This document shows positions 18,409 to 26,131 of a stretch of 64,000 bases of DNA, in pieces. The translations under genes were made by a program, and so were the position numbers. The notes beneath the pieces are model-generated. The model made no database searches and had not been told where the DNA came from. It saw nothing but the letters and a program-made list of their open reading frames with translations. Source of the DNA: a virus; IMG/VR virus record IMGVR_UViG_3300048625_000299, positions 1 through 64,000 of that record, one strand, 5' to 3'. Every line of letters starts with the position of its first letter. The stretch's first letter is position 1.

Positions 18409-18962
18409 GTTTCAAGATAATCGCCCTGACAGGGCCGAAGGGCAGCGGGAAGGATACAGTTGGTCAGTTGATCTCTGATGCGATTCCTAATGCCCAGACG
18501 ATCGCTTTTGCTGACCCCATCAAGCAAGTGATCGTCGACATATTCAAGCTGGATGGTATTAGTGATTATGATTTGTTTAAGCGTACAGTCGTTGACTACA
18601 AACTCGACTATGTGCCAAAGCATCTTGCTGGCAGACACGTAGTTCGTGAAATTGGTATGTTGATGCGCAACTATGACGATAAACAATTCAACAACTATAT
18701 CCGCACACGTGTGGAGTCTGATCCCCACAAGGTATGGATTGTTACTGATCTAAGATTTGATAATGAGTACACGTTCCTGAGGTCGCTGGGTGCTAAAATT
18801 GTTAAAATTACACGCCCGTCATATACATATGATGGCCATATTACTGAACGTGAATTCAACGACTCGCTTGTAGACCATACCATTATGAATGATGGGTCGT
18901 TAGAATACTTGAAGATTAGAACTGAAATTGTTATGAAGAATATTATACAGGAGTGGGCATGA
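18405..18962 (+). CDS. 1: Deoxynucleoside monophosphate kinase (T4 gp1-like)
   Basis: 185 residues with P-loop GPKGSGKD at 9-16 and the segment ADPIKQVIVDIF typical of phage dNMP kinases; a later DLRFDNEY supplies a lid-region Asp/Arg pair. Phosphorylates dNMPs for phage DNA synthesis. Shorter than T4 gp1 (241). Overlaps both neighbours by 4 bases. Confidence 0.85.
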   Translation: MSFKIIALTGPKGSGKDTVGQLISDAIPNAQTIAFADPIKQVIVDIFKLDGISDYDLFKRTVVDYKLDYVPKHLAGRHVVREIGMLMRNYDDKQFNNYIRTRVESDPHKVWIVTDLRFDNEYTFLRSLGAKIVKITRPSYTYDGHITEREFNDSLVDHTIMNDGSLEYLKIRTEIVMKNIIQEWA

Positions 18963-19459
18963 AGCACATTATGAGCACACATTCGAAGTCTACACTTTCG
19001 AATGTATTGAATGAAGACGTTCAGCCGAACGCAGTAGATCTTAGACTGGGTCAAGTCTTTAAGATCAAGGAAGATCTGTTTGAGATCTCTAATGAACACA
19101 AGAAGCATCGCGGCACCGACTATGAACTCAAGGTGGACCCAGAAGGATACTTCAACCTTGAGCCAGGTCATTATGAGGTGGTGATGGAAAATATTATCCG
19201 TGTGGGTGAAGGTGAAGCAGGCTGGGTGATTACCCGTTCGACACTAAACCGCAATGGTCTGTTCCTTACATCTGGATTATATGATAGCGGATATCATGGA
19301 GTGATGGCTGGTGTATTGCATGTTACTATCGGTAACGCAAGAATCAAAAAGGGCACACGCGTTGGACAATATCTCAGTTTTGAAGCTGAGGCATTGAGCA
19401 GCTACGACGGTGACTATGGATTGGGTAAAGAGCATGACAATAAATATGGAGTTAAATAA
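18959..19459 (+). CDS. dCTP deaminase / dUTPase superfamily protein
   Basis: 166 residues. The trimeric dUTPase/Dcd fold is visible from VQPNAVDLRLG (start), VITRSTLNRNGLF, and SGLYDSGYHGVMAGVLHV with the substrate-site Asp and Tyr. Whether it deaminates dCTP or hydrolyses dUTP cannot be decided; the middle RST and the missing Dcd Glu signature make a deoxynucleotide hydrolase/regulator also possible. Start ATG 18959 overlaps the previous stop and follows AGGAG. Confidence 0.8.
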   Translation: MKHIMSTHSKSTLSNVLNEDVQPNAVDLRLGQVFKIKEDLFEISNEHKKHRGTDYELKVDPEGYFNLEPGHYEVVMENIIRVGEGEAGWVITRSTLNRNGLFLTSGLYDSGYHGVMAGVLHVTIGNARIKKGTRVGQYLSFEAEALSSYDGDYGLGKEHDNKYGVK

Positions 19460-20313
19460 TGGAAATCAAAGCTGAAATTGCAGACTTGCAAAAAAAGAAA
19501 CTGTTCGTAGCGACGCCGATGTACGGTGGTGCTTGTGCAGGCATGTATACAAGATCTATCGCAGACTTGTCTGCTATCTGCGCAAAATACCAAATTCCGT
19601 TGCAATTGTACTTCTTGTTCAATGAGTCATTGATCACCCGTGCTCGTAACTATTGCGTTGATGAATTCCTGCGCAGTGGTGCAACTCATTTGATGTTCAT
19701 CGACTCTGACATTGGCTTTAATCCAAATGATGTCTTGGCGCTGCTGGCATTGATGTCTGATGATAGTCCTTATGACGTCATGGGCGGTCCATACCCTAAG
19801 AAGTGCATCTCTTGGGAAAAGATCAAGATGGCTGTCGATAAAGGAGTTGCGGACGAAGATCCAAACGTACTCGAGAAGTTCGTTGGCGACTATGTGTTCA
19901 ACCCTAAAGGCAATCAACGTGAGATTCCATTGGGCGCTCCAGTTGAAGTTATGGAGATCGGCACTGGGTTTATGATGGTACGTCGTAAGACGTTCGAGGA
20001 TTACGCAAAAGCATATCCACACCAGTCTTACAAGCCAGATCATGTCCGTACCGAGCACTTCGATGGAACACGTGAAATCATCGCTTATTTCGATTGTATC
20101 ATCGACCCACAAAGCAAGCGCTACTTGTCAGAAGACTACATGTTCTGTTACAACGTAGAGAAGATGGGTGGTCGTGTGTGGTTCTGTCCATGGATGCAAC
20201 TACAACACGTTGGTAGTTATGTGTTTGGCGGAAGCTTAGCTGATTTGGCATCGATCGGTGCATCAGCAACAGCGGATGTTAATAAACTTGGCGGCAAGCC
20301 AAAAGCTAAGTGA
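19459..20313 (+). CDS. Glycosyltransferase, GT-A fold
   Basis: 284 residues. FVATPMYGGACAG start, then ATHLMFIDSDIGF near residue 75 with the DxD-type motif that binds the nucleotide-sugar metal, and a later EDYMFCYNVEK block with the acceptor-side Glu/Asp. Such phage enzymes can modify DNA bases, capsid or cell wall; the closeness to the deazaguanine genes makes base modification worth testing. Acceptor and sugar are unknown. Confidence 0.85.
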   Translation: MEIKAEIADLQKKKLFVATPMYGGACAGMYTRSIADLSAICAKYQIPLQLYFLFNESLITRARNYCVDEFLRSGATHLMFIDSDIGFNPNDVLALLALMSDDSPYDVMGGPYPKKCISWEKIKMAVDKGVADEDPNVLEKFVGDYVFNPKGNQREIPLGAPVEVMEIGTGFMMVRRKTFEDYAKAYPHQSYKPDHVRTEHFDGTREIIAYFDCIIDPQSKRYLSEDYMFCYNVEKMGGRVWFCPWMQLQHVGSYVFGGSLADLASIGASATADVNKLGGKPKAK

Positions 20314-20320
20314 GGACTGA

Positions 20321-20977
20321 ATGAAACTTGAAGGACGCACAATTTCGATATTGAAAAACTTTGCGAGCATTAATCCTTCCATCATGTTTAAGCCAGGTCA
20401 GACTTTGAGGACGATGAGTCCTCAGAAGACGATCTTGGCTCAAGCAGTGATTAAAGAAGAGATGCCGAGTGAGTTTGCGATTTATGACCTAAGTCGTTTC
20501 CTGAGTGTGATGAGCTTGTTCCAACAACCATCACTTACGTGCCACGACAAGTATGCAGTAATTAGCGATGGGTCTCAGAAGGTGAACTATACGTTCGCCG
20601 ACCCAACAATGATCGTACTGCCTTCTGATAAGACGCCGAAGTTTGAGGCTGATGTCAGCTTTCAGCTATCGGCAGATGTGCTGAATAAGGTTCAGAAAGC
20701 TATGGGCGTATTGAATATGCCAGAACTTGCGGTTGTTGGTGACGGCAACAGTATCATGGTTCAAGCAATCGACTCAAAGAATCCATCCGGCGATAGCTTT
20801 GCTATTGAAGTTGGTGAAACAGAACACACATTCAGAATGATTTTTAGAGCCGAGAATATGAAGATTATTCAGGCTGATTATGATGTCGCCATCTCTTTTA
20901 AAGGCATCTCGCATTTCAAATGTGAAGATGTTGAATACTGGATCGCGACTGAATCTTACTCTACCCAAGGAAAATAA
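20321..20977 (+). CDS. 45: Sliding clamp gp45
   Basis: 218 residues (T4: 228). Pattern of repeated beta-alpha-beta domains with the start KLEGRTISILKNFASINPSIMFKPG and SQKVNYTFADPTMIVLP typical of T4 gp45. Trimeric processivity factor for polymerase gp43 and coactivator of late transcription with gp55. It heads the replication-factor operon 45-44-62-regA. Confidence 0.92.
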   Translation: MKLEGRTISILKNFASINPSIMFKPGQTLRTMSPQKTILAQAVIKEEMPSEFAIYDLSRFLSVMSLFQQPSLTCHDKYAVISDGSQKVNYTFADPTMIVLPSDKTPKFEADVSFQLSADVLNKVQKAMGVLNMPELAVVGDGNSIMVQAIDSKNPSGDSFAIEVGETEHTFRMIFRAENMKIIQADYDVAISFKGISHFKCEDVEYWIATESYSTQGK

Positions 20978-21150
20978 TGAAACCTACATCTAATTTCAGA
21001 CTCAGCAAATCTTTCAAGAACCTTCTTGGAAATGGCAAGTTTAAAGACGCACATGAGCGTGGCCATTTCAAGCGTATGTTGATTGATGCCCAACTGTCAG
21101 CAGAGCAGGCTAGCCGCGCAAAGCTTGACAAGAGCGCAAGAGAAGAGTAA
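20977..21150 (+). CDS. Small basic protein downstream of clamp gene
   Basis: 57 residues, ATG overlapping the gp45 stop (TAATG). Basic, helical: FRLSKSFKNLLGNGKFKDA then HFKRMLIDAQLSAEQ. T4 has RpbA, an RNA-polymerase-binding protein, at this position but I see no clear similarity. Translationally coupled to gp45. Confidence 0.7.
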   Translation: MKPTSNFRLSKSFKNLLGNGKFKDAHERGHFKRMLIDAQLSAEQASRAKLDKSAREE

Positions 21151-21151
21151 A

Positions 21152-21295
21152 ATGCAACGTAGCGTGATAGATGACTTGATCGCTGAGCTTGAAGAAGCTA
21201 TTGCTAGTCTCCAAAACAGACCTGGCAATAGCGATGTTATAGCACAATTACAAACGCAGATTGATAGTCTGCGTCAACGTTATACAGAAGAGTGA
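21152..21295 (+). CDS. Small coiled-coil protein
   Basis: 47 residues starting MQRSVIDDLIAELEEAI; heptad-rich, likely a short coiled coil. Start at 21152 follows GAAGAG directly after the previous stop. Function unknown. Confidence 0.65.
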   Translation: MQRSVIDDLIAELEEAIASLQNRPGNSDVIAQLQTQIDSLRQRYTEE

Positions 21296-21302
21296 ATATA
21301 TT

Positions 21303-21563
21303 ATGATTGAAGTTGATAAGAAAGCCCTCCGTGGCTACCTAGATGAAATGTCTGCCAGCATGTTCCGTGCTGGAGGTGAACGAGATTTTCAACGCGAAGC
21401 AACCAAGGATGCTGCTGAGAAATTTGAAATGAAACCAAAGACTTTAAAGAAACTTGCTCGCGTATACCATAAGCAAAACTTCACTGATGAAATTGCCGAT
21501 GCAGCAGAATTCCAAAAGCTGTATGAGGATACCGTATTGACTGCTCCTTCGATTGCGGAGTAA
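21303..21563 (+). CDS. dsbA: DsbA-like double-stranded DNA binding protein
   Basis: 86 residues, same size as T4 DsbA (89). The segment KTLKKLARVYHKQNFTDEI then FQKLYEDTVL matches the T4 pattern FNRLLALYHKDN...ELYDTVF. T4 DsbA binds late promoters and modulates late transcription. Its position between gp45 and gp44 differs from T4. Confidence 0.8.
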   Translation: MIEVDKKALRGYLDEMSASMFRAGGERDFQREATKDAAEKFEMKPKTLKKLARVYHKQNFTDEIADAAEFQKLYEDTVLTAPSIAE

Positions 21564-21565
21564 AT

Positions 21566-22510
21566 ATGCGTGACGATTTCCTGTGGGTGGAAAAGTACCG
21601 CCCTCGTACCGTGGCTGACGCAGTACTGCCGGCCGAGCTGAAAGAGACATTCCAACAGTTTGTCAATGATGGTGTCGTTCCTAACTTGATCCTTACTGGC
21701 AGAGCTGGTACGGGTAAGACTACCGTTGCACGCGCCATGCTCGAAGAGCTCGAATGTGATTACATCGTAGTCAACGGCAGCTTGAATGGCAACATCGATA
21801 CGCTGCGCTATGAGATCCAGCAGTTTGCGTCGAGCATGTCGCTTTCTGGTGGCCGCAAGTATGTTATCCTCGATGAGGCAGACTACTTGAATGCAAATTC
21901 TACACAACCAGCTCTTCGCAACTTCATGGAAGAGTTCTCAAAGAATTGTGGATTCATTCTTACTTGCAACTATCCAAACCGAATTATTAAAGAGCTGCAT
22001 AGCCGTTGTAGCGTTATCAACTTTAAGATCCCATCTGCAGAGAAGCCAAAGCTAGCTGCTGGATTTTACCGCCGTGTAGTGGATATCCTTGGTCAAGAAG
22101 GTATTGCCTTCGAAGCAAAAGCAGTTGCTGCAGTCGTCGAGAAGCACTTCCCAGATTTTAGACGTACTCTGAACGAGCTGCAACGATACTCGTCCAACTC
22201 AAATAAGACGATCGATGTTGGTGTCCTAGCAAACGTCCAAGAAGAGTCGATCAAGCAATTAGTTGCTTCGATGAGGAATAAAGACTTTTCGGGCGTACGC
22301 AAGTGGGTAGTCGAACATATCGATATGGAGCCAAGCGTTCTGTTCAGACAGTTTTATGACTATTCGCACGAATACTTCTCCCCATCTGGTGTTGCTCAGC
22401 TTGTGCTGATCCTGGCCCAATACCAATATAAGCAAGCGTTCGTCGTTGATACGGAAATCAACCTCGTTGCATGTATGACCGAAATTATGATTGATTGTGA
22501 GTTTAAATAA
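21566..22510 (+). CDS. 44: Clamp loader ATPase gp44
   Basis: AAA+ ATPase of 314 residues (T4: 319). Walker A GRAGTGKTT near 44-52, Walker B ILDEADY near 100, sensor 1 and the SRC motif (LHSRCSVI) near 150. Loads gp45 with gp62. Start two bases after dsbA stop. Confidence 0.95.
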   Translation: MRDDFLWVEKYRPRTVADAVLPAELKETFQQFVNDGVVPNLILTGRAGTGKTTVARAMLEELECDYIVVNGSLNGNIDTLRYEIQQFASSMSLSGGRKYVILDEADYLNANSTQPALRNFMEEFSKNCGFILTCNYPNRIIKELHSRCSVINFKIPSAEKPKLAAGFYRRVVDILGQEGIAFEAKAVAAVVEKHFPDFRRTLNELQRYSSNSNKTIDVGVLANVQEESIKQLVASMRNKDFSGVRKWVVEHIDMEPSVLFRQFYDYSHEYFSPSGVAQLVLILAQYQYKQAFVVDTEINLVACMTEIMIDCEFK

Positions 22511-22695
22511 TGTTCAAGTTTGGAAACTTTAATCCTGATCCAGTGTGGCACCGCCACATTAGCTTTGCTAAGAGCGCAGTTCGCATTGCAGCTGGTGCTG
22601 CGTTGATGTTGGTCGACTACAGCATGTGGGCGACAGTATCGGGAGCTTTATTCATTGCAGCAGAAGTACTTGGCATCATTGAAGAGATCGTATAA
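22510..22695 (+). CDS. Small membrane protein
   Basis: 61 residues with one or two hydrophobic helices (AVRIAAGAALMLVDY and ATVSGALFIAAEVLGII). ATG overlaps the gp44 stop and its stop overlaps the next ATG, so it is part of the clamp-loader operon. Function unknown. Confidence 0.7.
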   Translation: MFKFGNFNPDPVWHRHISFAKSAVRIAAGAALMLVDYSMWATVSGALFIAAEVLGIIEEIV

Positions 22696-22982
22696 TGTTC
22701 GATCTTCTTGCCCCGACATTTGATTGGATTAAGAATGACTGGAAAAGCAATCGATTTCGTTTTTGTGTTGAGGTCTTTGCTTGGGTTCTTAGTGTTAGCT
22801 GCGCTCTCACTATGGCACTCACCGTTCCAAACCCACCTCTCAAGTTTCTATACATTCCTTGGGTTACCAGTACTATTGTATATGCTGGGTGCGCTTATAG
22901 TCGGCGTTCCTTTGGCATGCTTGCTAATTACACCCTTCTTGCCATCATCGACGGCATCGCACTAATCAAGTGGTGGGCATAA
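22695..22982 (+). CDS. Membrane protein with three predicted helices
   Basis: 95 residues; hydrophobic segments around residues 25-44, 52-68 and 73-92 separated by short basic loops. It resembles the small nucleoside-transporter-like (PnuC-type) proteins sometimes found in phages, but is too short to assign. Overlaps the previous gene by one base. Confidence 0.65.
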   Translation: MFDLLAPTFDWIKNDWKSNRFRFCVEVFAWVLSVSCALTMALTVPNPPLKFLYIPWVTSTIVYAGCAYSRRSFGMLANYTLLAIIDGIALIKWWA

Positions 22983-22984
22983 CC

Positions 22985-23386
22985 ATGACTCCATTTGATT
23001 TTGTAAACGCTATTAATATGTCCAAGAAGGACCTGATGACAGGTTCTGAGGACGACGTCCAAGCTGAAAAGGACTACGTCCCATTCGTCGTTAACCGCTC
23101 ATTGTCGTATTTTCCAGATACACTGATGTATGCAAATGAGATTAACCAGTATGGCGACCTCGACAAAAAGCTTCAATTCCACTTCCTGCTAAATAGTATT
23201 CGACCGGGAAAACGTTTTTCGAAATGGGTAAAAAAGGAAGAAAGTGCAGATCTAGAACTTGTTATGCAACACTTTAAGTATGGCATCGACAAGGCCAAGC
23301 AAGCGCTACCATTATTATCTGATGAACAACTATCCATTATAAGAACTATACAAACAAGTGGAGTTGAAAATGACAAATATACTTGA
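22985..23386 (+). CDS. 62: Clamp loader small subunit gp62
   Basis: 133 residues, shorter than T4 gp62 (187). The blocks VNRSLSYFPDTLMYANEIN and FHFLLNSIRPGKRFSKW correspond to T4 NALSQFP...NYLMAAVPRGKRYGKW. Partner of gp44. Start ATG 22985 after the membrane-protein genes; end overlaps regA by 17 bases. Confidence 0.88.
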   Translation: MTPFDFVNAINMSKKDLMTGSEDDVQAEKDYVPFVVNRSLSYFPDTLMYANEINQYGDLDKKLQFHFLLNSIRPGKRFSKWVKKEESADLELVMQHFKYGIDKAKQALPLLSDEQLSIIRTIQTSGVENDKYT

Positions 23387-23768
23387 CTCATTAGTCGAGG
23401 TGAGGCTTGCAAAAGAAGATGATTTTTTAAAAGTACGTGAAACATTAACGCGAATCGGAGTCGCATCGAAGAAAGATAGAATTCTATTTCAATCGTGTCA
23501 CATTCTGCATAAGCAGGGAAAATACTACATCGTTCACTTTAAAGAACTCTTTGCTTTGGACGGTAAGCCAACAAATATCTCAGACGATGATTTATCAAGA
23601 CGCAATACAATTGCAAATCTAATTGCTGAGTGGGGATTGGTGACATTGGTAGATGAACTGAAATCGAAAGACCCAGTTTCACCACTATCACAAATAAAGG
23701 TACTTCCATTCAAAGAAAAGAATGAATGGGAATTGGTAGCCAAATACAACATTGGTCATAAAAAATAA
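23370..23768 (+). CDS. regA: Translational repressor RegA
   Basis: 132 residues (T4: 122). EDDFLKVRETLTRIGVASKK and FQSCHILHKQGKYYIVHFKE are near-identical in pattern to T4 RegA, which binds ribosome sites of early mRNAs. Starts inside the gp62 gene; ATG 23370 chosen over the in-frame start at 23358 because a GGAG site (23360-23363) precedes it. Confidence 0.95.
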   Translation: MTNILDSLVEVRLAKEDDFLKVRETLTRIGVASKKDRILFQSCHILHKQGKYYIVHFKELFALDGKPTNISDDDLSRRNTIANLIAEWGLVTLVDELKSKDPVSPLSQIKVLPFKEKNEWELVAKYNIGHKK

Positions 23769-23787
23769 TTGATATAGGGTTTTGGTT

Positions 23788-24240
23788 ATGAGAGGTAAAT
23801 GGCATACACGATTTTTTGATCTTGCAACTCATGTTGCACAATGGTCGAAGGATCCAAGCACAAAAGTTGGAGCATGTATTGTGAATGCAGACAACCAGGT
23901 GCTTAGTTTAGGGTTTAATGGGTTCCCGCGCGGGATATTCGATTTCGCAAAGAGATACGACGACAAGGAAACTAAGTACTTGTTTGTATCTCATGCTGAA
24001 CGCAATGCATTAGACAATGCGTTTGGAGATACACGAGGAGCGACGTTGTATACAACATTGTTCCCATGTAATGAGTGCACGAAGGGTATCATCCAAAAGG
24101 GAATACGGACGATCGTCACGCCTAGACCAGATACAACCAGAACACATAATCACTACGACATAACATTAGCAATGTTGCGCGAGGCTGAGATACAAGTTTT
24201 GTTCATTGAGCAGTTCGCTGAATTCGAAGAACAAAAATAA
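23788..24240 (+). CDS. cd: dCMP deaminase
   Basis: 150 residues. Zinc motif HAERNAL near 63 and PCNECTKG near 90 with the catalytic Glu. Makes dUMP from dCMP, feeding ThyX (62601). Shorter than T4 gpcd (193). A TTG at 23782 is an alternative start. Last protein gene before the tRNA array. Confidence 0.93.
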   Translation: MRGKWHTRFFDLATHVAQWSKDPSTKVGACIVNADNQVLSLGFNGFPRGIFDFAKRYDDKETKYLFVSHAERNALDNAFGDTRGATLYTTLFPCNECTKGIIQKGIRTIVTPRPDTTRTHNHYDITLAMLREAEIQVLFIEQFAEFEEQK

Positions 24241-24253
24241 TTTACAAAAACTG

Positions 24254-24283
24254 TTGACTAGAGATATAATTTAGATATATACT
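24254..24283 (+). promoter_or_regulatory. Sigma70-type promoter at head of tRNA array
   Basis: TTGACT, 18-base spacer, TATACT, inside the context CTGTTGAC that recurs in the next promoters. Confidence 0.8.
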
Positions 24284-24289
24284 AGACAA

Positions 24290-24495
24290 ATATTAATCTT
24301 ACTTAAAAGAAACAAATGTTCTCCATAGTCGTATCCACAACAAAACATGAGCAACCGAGCTATCTCAGCTTGGCCGCACGCTCATGCTTTATTGGTAATG
24401 GACGCGATTGGGCTAGCCGGGGAACCATGTAACTGTCACTGTAAGTAACTAGAAACAAGGAACCCCAGGCATCGAAAGATCCTGGGGTTTTTTAT
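24290..24495 (+). ncRNA. Candidate small RNA with own promoter and terminator
   Basis: No reading frame of note. The stretch lies between the promoter at 24254 and the terminator at 24461. It holds a closed stem CATGAGC/GCTCATG (24346-24386) enclosing AGCT repeats, and a GGCTAGCC palindrome near 24410. It could be a free-standing phage small RNA or a leader attenuator for the tRNA operon. Confidence 0.55.
24461..24494 (+). terminator. Rho-independent terminator
   Basis: AACCCCAGG / CCTGGGGTT stem of 9 bp with 11-base loop, then TTTTTT. Confidence 0.92.
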
Positions 24496-24513
24496 TTGTG
24501 GTTATCCAGACTG

Positions 24514-24542
24514 TTGACCAGAATGATGTTCTGGAATATAGT
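24514..24542 (+). promoter_or_regulatory. Sigma70-type promoter, tandem copy 2
   Basis: TTGACC, 17-base spacer, TATAGT, just after the terminator. Confidence 0.75.
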
Positions 24543-24578
24543 TTACGAATCGACTGAATTAATTTTTGATCGATCATG

Positions 24579-24607
24579 TTGATAAGATTGTTGTTCTGTA
24601 TTACAAT
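24579..24607 (+). promoter_or_regulatory. Sigma70-type promoter, tandem copy 3
   Basis: TTGATA, 17-base spacer, TACAAT. Confidence 0.65.
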
Positions 24608-24654
24608 CGAGTCTTCGGCAGATGAGTTAGTTGAAAAATTAATTACAAATGCTG

Positions 24655-24683
24655 TTGACTTTGATCTTGTATTGAACTACAAT
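24655..24683 (+). promoter_or_regulatory. Sigma70-type promoter, tandem copy 4
   Basis: TTGACT, 17-base spacer, TACAAT. Drives the tRNA array; about 230 bases of leader follow. Confidence 0.75.
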
Positions 24684-24921
24684 TGAGTCTGAGATAATTT
24701 TGCATTAGAGATCATCGAGTCTCTTAGCAGTAAAGGTTCTTTCACAATTTGTGGATGGTGGTTTCTGTAAGGGCTTGTTCTCTTACAGAGGCCATACCAA
24801 AATATGCTTACGCACATACTGCCGCAATTAGAGCGGTTGTTATCTGCGGTGGTTCTGACAGACTGCAAAAAGTCGACGGGTCAGCGTTGATGAACGTATG
24901 AGCATGTTTTGATATGGCTAT
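24684..24921 (+). other. Structured leader before first tRNA
   Basis: No gene seen. The clearest structure is a CTGTAAG/CTTACAG hairpin near 24764-24787, whose arms extend with imperfect pairing (GGTGG side to CCATACC side). The rest holds GCGG-rich segments without a recognisable RNA family. Confidence 0.5.
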
Positions 24922-24997
24922 GGTGTGTTCGTCTATCGGTTTAGGACGCTGCCCTTTCAAGGCGGAAAGACGAGTTCGATTCTCGTACGCACTACCA
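24922..24997 (+). tRNA. tRNA-Glu(UUC)
   Basis: Acceptor GGTGTGT/ACGCACT, anticodon loop CTTTCAA, T-loop TTCGATT, encoded CCA. First tRNA of the array. Confidence 0.93.
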
Positions 24998-25119
24998 TTA
25001 ATTAAAATCTCTGTAAGCTCGGAGGCACAGTACATGCGTTATGTAACTATACTAATACGCCGTAATCGATCGTAAAGCGGTTGAGGTATAGCAAATAGTG
25101 CAGAGATTTTAATTAATGG
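24995..25119 (+). ncRNA. CCA-anchored hairpin element S1
   Basis: 19-bp perfect inverted repeat CCATTAATTAAAATCTCTG / its complement, whose 5' strand begins in the CCA of tRNA-Glu. It encloses 87 bases without a reading frame or tRNA arms. One of five such elements in the array (also 26129, 30022, 31308, 34486). Confidence 0.6.
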
Positions 25120-25123
25120 AAAT

Positions 25124-25200
25124 GCTTCGTTAGCTCAGTTGGTTAGAGCGCATGCCTGTCACGCATGAGGCCGTCGGTTCGAGCCCGATACGGGGCGCCA
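25124..25200 (+). tRNA. tRNA-Asp(GUC)
   Basis: Acceptor GCTTCGT/ACGGGGC with wobble pairs, anticodon loop CTGTCAC, G73 as expected for Asp, CCA encoded. Confidence 0.93.
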
Positions 25201-25209
25201 AGTTATTTT

Positions 25210-25283
25210 ACCCGGATAGTTAAATGGTATAACGTGCGCTTGATAAGCGCTTATCGCAAGTTCGATTCTTGCTCTGGGTACCA
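25210..25283 (+). tRNA. tRNA-Ile(GAU)
   Basis: Acceptor ACCCGGA/TCTGGGT, anticodon loop TTGATAA, T-arm GCAAG/CTTGC, CCA encoded. Confidence 0.92.
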
Positions 25284-25291
25284 AGTTTTAT

Positions 25292-25367
25292 ACCGTAGAG
25301 ATCCTCTGATGGGGATACCTCACTGTCTATGAGGATGTGGCGGGTTTGATTCCCGTCTACGGTGCCA
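25292..25367 (+). tRNA. tRNA, anticodon GUC (second Asp), U37
   Basis: Acceptor ACCGTAG/CTACGGT, anticodon stem CCTCA/TGAGG perfect, loop CTGTCTA gives GUC but with an unusual U at position 37. G73 and CCA. Identity Asp by anticodon; the loop is atypical. Confidence 0.8.
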
Positions 25368-25373
25368 GTTTTA

Positions 25374-25443
25374 GAATAGTTACAGCAACACACAAAGAAC
25401 ACCAAACTTTTAATTTGACATGTTCGTCAACGCTATTCTGTTA
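25374..25443 (+). repeat. Box-pair element R1 (5' box ... 3' box)
   Basis: Stem GAATAG/CTATTC; CAGCA three bases after the 5' strand and TGTTA right after the 3' strand. Loop of about 50 bases with a TTGAC/GTCAA hairpin and no tRNA arms. Follows the tRNA CCA by six bases. Same design as R2-R13. Confidence 0.6.
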
Positions 25444-25448
25444 TATTT

Positions 25449-25523
25449 GGGGACAGTAGTGGGCTACGGTTCTCCCTTGCAAGGAGGATGTCTAGAAGGA
25501 TTCGATTTCCTCGGTCTCCACCA
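25449..25523 (+). tRNA. tRNA-Ala(UGC)
   Basis: Anticodon loop CTTGCAA; acceptor contains the G3:U70 pair that identifies alanine tRNAs; CCA encoded. Confidence 0.92.
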
Positions 25524-25532
25524 ATTTTTTAT

Positions 25533-25607
25533 ACTGCGTTCGACTTCAGGTGAGGTCATCACCCTTTCAAGGTGACTAGACGGGTTCGATACCCGTACGC
25601 AGTACCA
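25533..25607 (+). tRNA. tRNA-Glu(UUC), second copy
   Basis: Acceptor ACTGCGT/ACGCAGT, anticodon stem TCACC/GGTGA, loop CTTTCAA, CCA encoded. Differs in body from the first tRNA-Glu. Confidence 0.93.
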
Positions 25608-25612
25608 GTTTT

Positions 25613-25687
25613 CGGTTGTAAGCTTTGATGGCGAAGTACCCGGCTCTTACCCGGATTAACGGAGTTCGATTCTCCGACGACCGACCA
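25613..25687 (+). tRNA. tRNA-Lys(CUU)
   Basis: Acceptor CGGTTGT/ACGACCG, anticodon loop CTCTTAC, T-arm CGGAG/CTCCG, CCA encoded. Confidence 0.9.
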
Positions 25688-25693
25688 GTTTTA

Positions 25694-25814
25694 GGATACT
25701 TGCAGCAATGACTTAAAAGTCAGTAGGTTCGATTCCTACATTTGGAGCTTTCCAAATCCGTCGTAAGGTACGACAAACGATTGAAACTCGTTCAACTAAA
25801 AAGGTATCCTGTTG
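25694..25814 (+). tRNA. Circularly permuted tRNA-Phe(GAA) candidate, element R2
   Basis: Order of parts: box stem GGATAC and CAGCA; T-arm GTAGG/CCTAC with loop TTCGATT (25723-25739); 3' acceptor strand ATTTGGA (25740); four-base loop; 5' acceptor strand TCCAAAT (25751), 7 perfect pairs; D-arm GTCG/CGAC with GG loop; anticodon arm AACGA/TCGTT with loop TTGAAAC; closing box GTATCC then TGTTG. A normal-order tRNA-Phe exists at 30250. No CCA is encoded. Maturation would need a join in the variable loop. Confidence 0.7.
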
Positions 25815-25821
25815 TATTTGT

Positions 25822-25896
25822 AGGGGGCTTGTCGTCTGGTGATGACACTACGCTTTGACCGTAGGAAGATGAGTTCGATCCTCATGCCCCCCGCCA
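25822..25896 (+). tRNA. tRNA-Gln(UUG)
   Basis: Anticodon arm CTACG/CGTAG with loop CTTTGAC; G-rich acceptor against GCCCCCC, weak first pair as usual for Gln; CCA encoded. Confidence 0.9.
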
Positions 25897-25929
25897 GTTT
25901 TTGTTTAACTAATTTAATGGAGGCAGTCT

Positions 25930-26064
25930 ATGAAAAAGACGAAACCGATCGTGCGCGAACGTAACTGCTTCGTTCGATTAGCACTATTCCGTAAAGCAGG
26001 ATCGCACCGCAAGTCTAACAAGGCATTGCGTAAAGCGATCAACCAATCATCGTTGGGTTTATAG
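25930..26064 (+). CDS. Small basic protein inside tRNA array
   Basis: 44 residues starting MKKTKPIVRERN, about one third Arg/Lys/His, preceded by GGAGG. Strongly basic small proteins with a V-R-E/D-R-N start occur in many phages; function unknown, nucleic-acid binding is plausible. The last ten bases overlap the 5' end of tRNA-Lys(UUU). Confidence 0.7.
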   Translation: MKKTKPIVRERNCFVRLALFRKAGSHRKSNKALRKAINQSSLGL

Positions 26065-26131
26065 TTTAACGGCAAAAACATCTGGCTTTTAACCAGTAAG
26101 AGTCTCGGTTCGAATCCGAGTAGACCCACCA
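26055..26131 (+). tRNA. tRNA-Lys(UUU)
   Basis: Acceptor GGGTTTA/TAGACCC, loop CTTTTAA, T-arm CTCGG/CCGAG, CCA encoded. Its first ten bases are also the end of the small basic protein gene. Confidence 0.93.

Noticed and set aside
18953-18961. GTG start for the dCTP deaminase-like gene.
   Set aside because: It overlaps the ribosome site; ATG 18959 has the typical ATGA overlap with the upstream gene.
20977-21150. Small gene after gp45 as RpbA.
   Set aside because: Same position as in T4, but half the length and no visible similarity.
21303-21563. This small gene before gp44 as clamp-loader subunit gp62.
   Set aside because: Its C-terminal pattern matches DsbA; a better gp62 match lies at 22985 with the PRGKR-K-W-type block.
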